From the NCBI GenBank assembly GCA_037013495.1, contig CM072810.1, forward strand, positions 35,121,843 to 35,185,842: a DNA stretch of 64,000 nucleotides, in the 5' to 3' direction. The position numbers were made by a program, and so were the translations under genes. This document shows, piece after piece, positions 52,677-61,989 of the stretch. The first letter of the stretch is position 1. Every line of letters begins with the position of its first letter. The stretch comes from Hippophae tibetana. Taxonomy: Eukaryota > Streptophyta > Magnoliopsida > Rosales > Elaeagnaceae. The notes under the pieces are model-generated. The model worked only from the letters and a program-made list of their open reading frames with translations. It was not told where the DNA came from and did no database searches.

Positions 52677-55640
52677 TATATAGGCATTTGAACAAAAAAC
52701 TAAATCTAGAACTATGCAGCTGAACATAAATTTTGAACTCTATATCATGCAAGAGGATGAAACTTTGAACAAATTCTATGCAGGTTTTTCAATCATTATC
52801 AACTGCCCGTACAATTTGGATGGACCTATTTGAAAAAAAAAGTAGATTGAGAAAATTGTTGTTAGCCTACATTATCATTTTCAAGAAAAAGATACCTTGC
52901 TTAAATCCATATAGAAGGCCTGTGAACTTACTGTTAAATGAATCAGTTTGGAAATTATTCGAACTGCATTATTTGTTGCCAAGATGATAGCAATCCACTT
53001 TCGTGGACGGAAAGAGCTTGAATTTATAGACATCAAGTATAGTGGTACGAGCGAAGCTATTTTGACACAATTGTTAGAAATGATGAATCTAATACCAATG
53101 AAGAGAAAATAGCTATACTTTCCCATAGATTTACTAAATTTCTTAGAAAGAATAAACCCATTTTTAGGGATTTTCAAAAAAGGTAATCCGAGCTCTAAAA
53201 TAAGTATTTCAATGAATTTATAGTTGTACTTCTTCCAAGAAACTTCAAACATTTTGGAGACCACTCATATAGGCATTTGAGCAAAAAAATAAATCTAGAA
53301 CTATGCAGCTCAACATAAATTTTGAACTCTATATCAAGCAAGAGGATGAAACTTTGAACAAATTCTACGTAGGTTTTTCAATCATTATCAACTGCCCGTA
53401 CAATTTGGATGGACCTATTTGAAAAAAAAAGTAGATTGAGAAAATTGTTGTTAGCCTACATTATCATTTTTAAGAAAAAGATACCTTGCTTAAATCCATA
53501 TAGAAGGCCTGTGAACTTACTGTTAAATGAATCAGTTTGGAAATTATTCGAACTGCATTATTTGTTGCCAAGATAATAGCAATCCACTTTCGTGGACTGA
53601 AAGAGCTTGAATTTATAGACATCAAGTATAGTGGTACGAGCGAAGCTATTTTGAAACAATTGTTAGAAATGATGAATCTAATACCAATGAAGAGAAAATA
53701 GCTATACTTTCCCATAGATTTACTAAATTTCTTAGAAAGAATAAACCCATTTTAGGGATTTAAGAAAAAGTTAATCCGAGCTCTAAAATGATTATTTCAA
53801 TGAATTTATAGTTGTATTTCTTCCAAGCGACTTCAAACATTTTGGGGACCACTTATATAGGTATTTGAACAAAAAACTAAATCTAGAACTATGCAGCTGA
53901 ACATCAATTTTGAACTCTATATCATGCAAAAGGATGAAACTTTGAACAAATTCTATGCAGGTTTTTCAATCATTATCAACTGCCCGTACAATTTGGATGG
54001 ACCTATTTGAAAAAAAAAAGTAGATTGAGAAAATTGTTGTTAGCCTACATTATCATTTTCAAGAAAAAGATACCTTGCTTAAATCCATATAGAAGGCCTG
54101 TGAACTTACTGTTAAATGAATCAGTTTGGAAATTATTCGAACTGCATTATTTGTTGCCAAGATGATAGCAATCCACTTTCGTGGACGGAAAGAGCTTGAA
54201 TTTATAGACATCAAGTATAGTGGTACGAGCGAAGCTATTTTGACGCAATTGTTAGAAATGATGAATCTAATACCAATGAAGAGAAAATAGCTATACTTTC
54301 CCATAGATTTACTAAATTTCTTAGAAAGAATAAACCCATTTTTAGGGATTTTCAAAAAAGGTAATCCGAGCTCTAAAATAAGTATTTCAATGAATTTATA
54401 GTTGTACTTCTTCCAAGCAACTTCAAACATTTTGGAGACCACTCATATAGGCATTTGAACAAAAAAATAAATCAAGAACTATGCAGCTCAACATAAATTG
54501 TGAACTCTATATCATGCAAGAGGATGAAACTTTGAACAAATTCTATGCAGGTTTTTCAATCATTATCATATGCCTGTACAATTTGGATGGACCTATTTCG
54601 AATAAAAAGTAGATTGAGAAAATTGTTGTTAGCCTACATTATCATTTTCAAGAAAAAGATACCTTGCTTAAATCCATATAGAAGGCCTGTGAACTTACTG
54701 TTAAATGAATCAGTTGGGAAATTATTCGAACTGCATTATTTGTTGCGAAGATGATAGCAATCCACTTTCGAGGACGGAAAGAGCTTGACTTTATAGACAT
54801 CAAGTATAGTGGTACGAGCGAAGCTATTTTGACACAATTGTTAGAAATGATGAATCTAATACCAATGAAGGGAAATATCTATACTTTCCCATAGATTTAC
54901 TAAATTTTTTAGAAAGAATAAACCCGTTTTTAGGGATTTAAAAAAAAGGTAATCCGAGCTCTAAAATGATTATTTCAATGAATTTATATTTCAATTTCTT
55001 CCAAGCGACTTCAAACATTTTGGAGACCACTCATATAGGCATTTGAGCAAAAAACTAAATCTAGAACTATGCAGCTGAACAGAAATTTTGAACTCTATAT
55101 CATGCAAGAGGATGAAACTTTGAACAAATTCTATGCAGGTTTTTCAATCATTATCAACTCCTCGTACAATTTGGATGGACCTATTAGGAAAAAAAAGTAG
55201 ATTGGGAAAATTGTTGTTAGCCTACATTATCATTTTCAAGAAAAAGATACCTTGCTTAAATCCATATAGAAGGCCTGTGAACTTACTGTTAAATGAATGA
55301 GTTGGGAAATTATTCGAACTGCATTATTTGTTGCCAAGATGATAGCAATCCACTTTCGCGGACGGAAAGAGCTTGACTTTATAGACATCAAGTATAGTGG
55401 TACGAGGGAAGCTATTTTGACACAATTGTTAGAAATGATGAATCTAATACCAATGAAGAGAAAATATCTATACTTTCCCATAGATTTACTAAATTTCTTA
55501 GAAAGAATAAACCCGTTTTTAGGGATTTAAGAAAAAGGTAATCTGAGCTCTAAAATGATTATTTCAATGAATTTATAGTTGTATTTCTTCCAAGCGACTT
55601 CAAACATTTTGGAGACCACTCATATAGGCATTTGAGCAAA
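52677..55640 (+). repeat. Distant copies of 44.4-45.0 kb and 46.7-48.3 kb units
   Basis: Anchors lie at 52682, 53271, 53859, 54449, 55037 and 55626. ATAGGTATTTGAAC near 53,858 matches 46,803, and AATCAAGAACTATG near 54,470 matches 47,415 (offset 7,055 bp, 12 units). The match runs from about 53,755 to 55,340. Differences such as ATATGCCTGTAC for ATCTGCCCGTAC show that it is older than the 4-unit repeat lying between the two copies. Confidence 0.82.
54059..54442 (-). other. Representative minus-strand open frame (127 codons), judged non-coding
   Basis: The frame opens MVSKMFEVAWKK and has hydrophobic stretches near residues 17-30 and 52-62. It carries no motif that I recognise. The full-length form occurs in about 13 units that carry GATTTTCAAAAAAGG and GAGAAAATAGC, and two more have a slightly shorter form. 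In the other units the A-run indels or substitutions close it. Most of the intact copies are members of the block duplications, so their number is not independent evidence of selection. It is antisense to the plus-strand frames of the same units. I know of no family to assign it to. Confidence 0.15.
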
Positions 55641-57270
55641 AAACTAAATCTAGAACTATGCAGCTGAACATAAATTTTGAACTCTATATCATGCAAGAGG
55701 ATGAAACTTTGAACAAATTCTACCCAGGTTTTTCAATCAATTTCAACTACCCGTACAATTTGGATGGACCTATTTGAAAAAAAAAGTAGATTGAGAAAAT
55801 TGTTGTTAGCCTACATTATCATTTTCAAGAAAAAGATACCATGCTTAAATCCATATAGAAGGCATGTGAACTTCCTGTTAAATGAATCAGTTGGGAAATT
55901 ATTCGAACTGCATTATTTGTTGCCAAGATGATAGCAATCCACTTTCGCGGACGGAAAGAGCTTGACTTTATAGACATCAAGTATAGTGGTACGAGCGAAG
56001 CTATTTTGACACAATTGTTAGAAATGATGAATCTAATACCAATGAAGAGAAAATATTTATACTTTCCCATAGATTTACTAAATTTCTTAGAAAGAATAAA
56101 ACCGTTTTTAGGGATTTAAGAAAAAGGTAATCCGAGCTCTAAAATGATTATTTCAATGAATTTATTGTTGTATTTCTTCCAAGGGACTTCAAACATTTTG
56201 GAGACCACTCATATAGGCATTTGAGAAAAAACTAAATCTAGAACTATGCAGCTGAACAGAAATTTTGAACTATATATCATGCAAGAGGATGAAACTTTGA
56301 ACAAATTCTACGCAGGTTTTTCAATCCTTATCAACTGGTCGTACAATTTGGATGGACCTATTTGGAAAAAAAGTAGAATGAGAAAATTGTTGTTAGCCTA
56401 CATTATCATTTTCAAGAAAAAGATACCTTGCTTAAATCCATATAGAAGGCCTGTGAACTTACTGTTTAATGAATGAGTTTGGAAATTATTCGAACTGCAT
56501 TATTTGTTGAAAAGATGATAGTAATCCACTTTCGTGGACGGAAAGAGCTTGACTTTAAAGACATCAAGTATAGTGGTACGAGGGAAGCTATTTTGACACA
56601 ATTGTTACAAATGATGAATCTAATACCAATGGAGAAAAAATATCTATAATTTCCCATATATTTACTAAATTTCTTAGAAAGAATAAACCCGTTTTTAGGG
56701 ATTTAAAAAAAGGTAATCTGAGCTCTAAAATGATTATTTCAATGAATTTATTGTTGTATTTCTTCCAAGCAACTTCAAACATTTTGGAGACCACTCATAT
56801 AGGCATTTGAGCAAAAAACTAAATCTAGAACTATGCAGCTGAACATAAATTTTGAACTCTATATCATGCAAGAGGATGAAACTTTCAACAAATTCTACCC
56901 AGGTTTTTCAATCAATTTCAACTACCCGTACAATTTGGATGGACCTATTTGGAAAAAAAAGTAGATTGAGAAAATTTTTGTTAGCCTACATTATCATTTT
57001 CAAGAAAAAGATACCTTGCTTAAATCCATATAGAAGGCCTGTGAACTTACTGTTTAATGAATCAGTTTGGAAATTATTCAAACTGCATTACTTGTTGCCA
57101 AGATGATAGCAATCCACGTTCGTGGACGGATAGAGCTTGACTTTATAGACATCAAGTATAGTGGTACGAGGGAAGCTATTTTGACACAATTGTTAGAAAT
57201 GATGAATCTAATACCAATGAAGAGAAATATCTATACTTTCCCATAGATTTACTAAATTTCTTAGAAAGAA
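55640..57270 (+). repeat. 7-unit-offset duplication, first copy (partner 59,757-61,387)
   Basis: Anchors lie at 56215 and 56801. Rare markers recur about 4,117 bp downstream: AAGGCATGTGAACTTCC near 55,858/59,975, TTTGAGAAAAAACTAA near 56,220/60,337, AACTGGTCGTAC near 56,333/60,450, TTGTTGAAAAGATG near 56,507 and 60,624, and GCATTACTTGTTG near 57,085/61,201. It includes one ATGGAGAAAAAATATC unit of the kind otherwise found at 6.6-8.4 kb. Confidence 0.85.
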
Positions 57271-57284
57271 TAAACCCGTTTTTA

Positions 57285-59296
57285 GGGATTTAAGAAAAAG
57301 GTAATCCGAGCTTTAGAATGATTATTTCAATGAATTTATTGTTGTATTTCTTCCAAGCAACTTCAAACATTTTGAAGACCACTCATATAGGCATTTGAGC
57401 AAAAAACTAAATCTAGAACTATGCACCTGAACAGAAATTTTGAACTCTATATCATGAAAGAGGATGAAACTTTGAAGAAATTCTACGCAGGTTTTTCAAT
57501 CATTATCAACTACTCGTACAATTTGGAGGAATCTATTTGGAAAAAAAAGTAGATTGAGAAAATTGTTGTTAGCCTACATTTTCATTTTCAAGAAAAAGAT
57601 ACCTTGCTTAAATCCATATAGAAGCCCTGTGAAATTACTGTTAAATGAGTCAGTTAGGAAATTATTCGAACTGTATTATTTGTTGCTAAGATGATAGCAA
57701 TCCACTTTCGCGGATGGAAAGAGCTTGACTTTATAGAAATCAAGTAAAGTGGTACGAGCGAAGCAATTTTGACACAATTGTTAGAATTGATGAATCTAAT
57801 ACCAATGAAGAGAAAATATCTATACTTTCCCGTAGATTTACTAAATTTCTTAGAAAGAATAAACCCGTTTTTAGGGTTTAAAAAAAAGGTAATTCGAGCT
57901 CTCAAATGATTATTTCAATGAATTTGTAGTTGTATTTCTTCCAAGCGACTTCAAACATTTTGGAGACCACTCATATAGGCATTTTAGCAAAAAACTAACT
58001 ATAGAACTATGCTATTGAACAGAAATTTTGCATTCTATATCATGCAAGAGGATGAAACTTTGAACAAATTCTACCCAGGTTTTTCAATCAATTTCAACTA
58101 CCCGTACAATTTGGATCGACCTATTTGGAAAAAAAAGTAGATTGAGAAAATTGTTGTTAGCCAACATTATCATTTTCAAGAAAAAGATACCTTGCTTAAA
58201 TCCATATAGAAGGCCTGTGAACTTACTGTTAAATGAATCAGTTTGGAAATTATTCGAACTGCATTATTTGTTGCCAAGATGATAGCAATCCACTTTCGTG
58301 GACAGAAAGAGCTTGACTTTATAGACATCAAGTATAGTGGTACGAGCGAAGCTATTTTGACACAATTGTTAGAAATGATAAATCTAATACCAATGGAGAG
58401 AAAATATCTATACTTTCCCATATATTTACTAAATTTCTTAAAAAGAATAAACCCGTTTTTAGGGATTTAAGAAAAAGGTAATCCGCTCTTTAAAATGATT
58501 ATTTCAATGAATTTATTGTTGTATTTCTTCCAAGCAACTTCAAACATTTTGGAGACCACTCATATAGGCATTTGAGCAAAAAACTAAATCTAGAACTATG
58601 CACCTGAATAGAAATATTGAACTCTATATCATGCAAGAGGATGAAACTTTGAAGAAATTCTACGCAGGTTTTTCAATCATTATCAACTACTCGTACAATT
58701 TGGAGGAATCTATTTGGAAAAAAAAGTAGATTGAGAAAATTGTTGTTAGCCTACATTTTCATTTTCAAGAAAAAGATACCTTGCTTAAATCCATATAGAA
58801 GGCCTGTGAAATTACTGTTAAATGAGTCAGTTAGGAAATTATTCGAACTGTATTATTTGTTGCTAAGATGATAGCAATCCACTTTCGCGGATGGAAAGAG
58901 CTTGACTTTATAGAAATCAAGTAAAGTGGTACGAGCGAAGCAATTTTGACACAATTGTTAGAATTAATGAATCTAATACCAATGAAGAGAAAATATATAT
59001 ACTTTCCCATAGATTTACTAAATTTCTTAGAAAGAATAAACCCGTTTTTAGGGATTAAAAAAAAGGTAATCCGAGCTCTCAAATGATTATTTCAATGAAT
59101 TTGTAGTTGTATTTCTTCCAAGCGACTTAAAACATTTTGGAGACCACTCATATAGGCATTTTAGAACAAAACTAACTCTAGAACTATGCTATTGAACAGA
59201 AATTTTGCATTCTATATCATGCAAGAGGATGAAACTTTGAACAAATTCTACCCAGGTTTTTCAATCAATTTCAACTACCCGTACAATTTGGATCGA
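57285..59296 (+). repeat. 8-unit-offset duplication, first copy (partner 61,990-64,000)
   Basis: Anchors lie at 57389, 57977, 58566 and 59154. Markers recur 4,704-4,705 bp downstream: GAGCTTTAGAATG, TTTTGAAGACC, ATGCTATTGAACAG, GGATCGACC and CCGCTCTTTAAAATG. The segment contains V-type units (AAATGAGTCAG, GCGGATGG, TCAAGTAAAGTGG) that here read CAGTTAGGAAA, unlike the CAGTTGGGAAA of the left-flank V units. Confidence 0.87.
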
Positions 59297-59756
59297 CCTA
59301 TTTGGAAAAAAAAGTAGATTGAGAAAATTGTTGTTAGCCTACATTATCATTTTCAAGAAAAAGATACCTTGCTTAAATCCATATAGAAGGCCTGTGAACT
59401 TACTGTTTAATGAATGAGTTTGGAAGTTATTCGAACTGCATTATTTGTTGCCAAGATGATAGCAATCCACGTTCGTGGACGGATATAGCTTGACTTTATA
59501 GACATCAAGTATAGTGGTACGAGGGAAGCTATTTTGACACAATTGTTAGAAATGATGAATCTAATACCAATGAAGGGAAAATATCTATACTTTCCCATAT
59601 ATTTACTAAATTTCTTAGAAAGAATAAACCCGTTTTTAGGGATTTAAGAAAAAGTTAATCAGAGCTCTAAAATGATTATTTCAATGAATTTATAGTTGTA
59701 TTTCTTCCAAGAAACTTCAAACATTTTGGGGACCACTTATATAGGCATTTGAACAA
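59297..59756 (+). repeat. Interior-like unit between the right-flank duplications
   Basis: The anchor lies at 59743. This is most of one unit, with CACGTTCGTGG, GAGGGAAGC and, at its end, TTTATAGTTG and TTTGGGGACCACTTAT. Those last markers belong to the interior domains (8.9-55 kb). Nothing but the satellite unit is present. Confidence 0.75.
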
Positions 59757-61387
59757 AAACCTAAATCTAGAACTATGCAGCTGAACATAAATTTTGAACT
59801 CTATATCATGCAAGAGGATGAAACTTTGAACAAATTCTACCCAGGTTTTTCAATCAATTTCAACTACCCGTACAATTTGGATGGACCTATTTGAAAAAAA
59901 AAGTAGATTGAGAAAATTGTTGTTAGCCTACATTATGATTTTCAAGAAAAAGATACCTTGCTTAAATCCATATAGAAGGCATGTGAACTTCCTGTTAAAT
60001 GAATCAGTTGGGAAATTATTCGAACTGCATTATTTGTTGCCAAGATGATAGCAATCCACTTTCGCGGACGGAAAGAGCTTGACTTTATAGACATCAAGTA
60101 TAGTGGTACGAGCGAAGCTATTTTGACACAATTGTTAGAAATGATGAATCTAATACCAATTAAGAGAAAATATTTATACTTTCCCATAGATTTACTAAAT
60201 TTCTTAGAAAGAATAAAACCGTTTTTAGGGATTTAAGAAAAAGGTAATCCGAGCTCTAAAATGATTATTTCAATGAATTTATTGTTGTATTTCTTCCAAG
60301 GGACTTCAAACATTTTGGAGACCACTCATATAGGCATTTGAGAAAAAACTAAATCTAGAACTATGCAGCTGAACAGAAATTTTGAACTATATATCATGCA
60401 AGAGGATGAAACTTTGAACAAATTCTACGCAGTTTTTTCAATCCTTATCAACTGGTCGTACAATTTGGATGGACCTATTTGGAAAAAAAGTAGATTGAGA
60501 AAATTGTTGTTAGCCTACATTATCATTTTCAAGAAAAAGATACCTTGCTTAAATCCATATAGAAGGCCTGTGAAATTACTGTTTAATGAATTAGTTTGGA
60601 AATTATTCGAACTGCATTATTTGTTGAAAAGATGATAGCAATCCACTTTCATGGACGGAAAGAGCTTGACTTTAAAGACATCAAGTATAGTGGTACGAGG
60701 GAAGCTATTTTGACACAATTGTTAGAAATGATGAATCTAATACCAATGGAGAAAAAATATCTATAATTTCCCATATATTTACTAAATTTCTTAGAAAGAA
60801 TAAACCCGTTTTTAGGGATTTAAAAAAAGGTAATCTGAGCTCTAAAATGATTATTTCAATGAATTTATTTTGTATTTCTTCCAAGCAACTTCAAACATTT
60901 TGGAGACCACTCATATAGGCATTTGAGCAAAAAACTAAATCTAGAACTATGCAGCTGAACATAAATTTTGAACTCTATATCATGCAAGAGGATGAAACCT
61001 TGAACAAATTCTACCCAGGTTTTTCAATCAATTTCAACTACCCGTACAATTTGGATGGACCTATTTGGAAAAAAAAGTAGATTGAGAAAATTTTTGTTAG
61101 CCTACATTATCATTTTCAAGAAAAAGATACCTTGCTTAAATCCATATAGAAGGCCTGTGAACTTACTGTTTAATGAATCAGTTTGGAAATTATTCAAACT
61201 GCATTACTTGTTGCCAAGATGATAGCAATCCACGTTCGTGGACGGATAGAGCTTGACTTTATAGACATCAAGTATAGTGGTACGAGGGAAGCTATTTTGA
61301 CACAATTGTTAGAAATGATGAATCTAATACCAATGAAGAGAAATATCTATACTTTCCCATAGATTTACTAAATTTCTTAGAAAGAAT
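59757..61387 (+). repeat. 7-unit-offset duplication, second copy
   Basis: Anchors lie at 60332 and 60917. This is the partner of 55,640-57,270. It differs by several substitutions (CCAATTAAGAG for CCAATGAAGAG near 60,156, GCAGTTTTTTC for GCAGGTTTTTC). A three-base shortening at TTTATTTTGTATTTC near 60,864 gives the shortest unit in the window, 585 bp. Confidence 0.85.
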
Positions 61388-61989
61388 AAACCTGTTTTTA
61401 GGGATTTAAAAAAAGGTAATCTGAGCTCTAAAATGATTATTTCAATGAATTTATAGTTGTATTTCTTCCAAGCGACTTCAAACATTTTGGAGACCACTCA
61501 TATAGGCATTTGAGCAAAAAACGAAATCTAGAACTATGCAGCTGAACATAAATTTTGAACTCTATATCATGCAAGAGGATGAAACTTTGAACAAATTCTA
61601 CCCAGGTTTTTCAATCAATTTCAACTACCCGTACAATTTGGATGGACCTATTTGGAAAAAAAAGTAGATTGAGAAAATTGTTGTTAGCCTACATTATCAT
61701 TTTCAAGAAAAAGATACCTTGCTTAAATCCATATAGAAGGCCTGTGAACTTACTGTTAAATGAATCAGTTTGGAAATTATTCGAACTGCATTATTTGTTG
61801 CCAAGACGATAGCAATCCACTTTCGTGGACGGAAAGAGCTTGACTTTATAGACATCAAGTATAGTGGTACGAGCGAAGCTATTTTGACACAATTGTTAGA
61901 AATGATAAATCTAATACCAATGGAGAGAAAATATCTATACTTTCCCATATATTTACTAAATTTCTTAAAAAGAATAAACCCGTTTTTAG
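61388..61989 (+). repeat. Linking unit, related to 58.18-58.48 kb at 6-unit offset
   Basis: The anchor lies at 61504. The part from about 61,700 matches 58.18-58.48 kb at an offset of 3,527 bp. Both read AATGATAAATC, GGAGAGAAAATATC, CCCATATATTT and CTTAAAAAGAATAAAC. One CpA change (CAAGACGATAG) is private to this copy. Confidence 0.75.
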
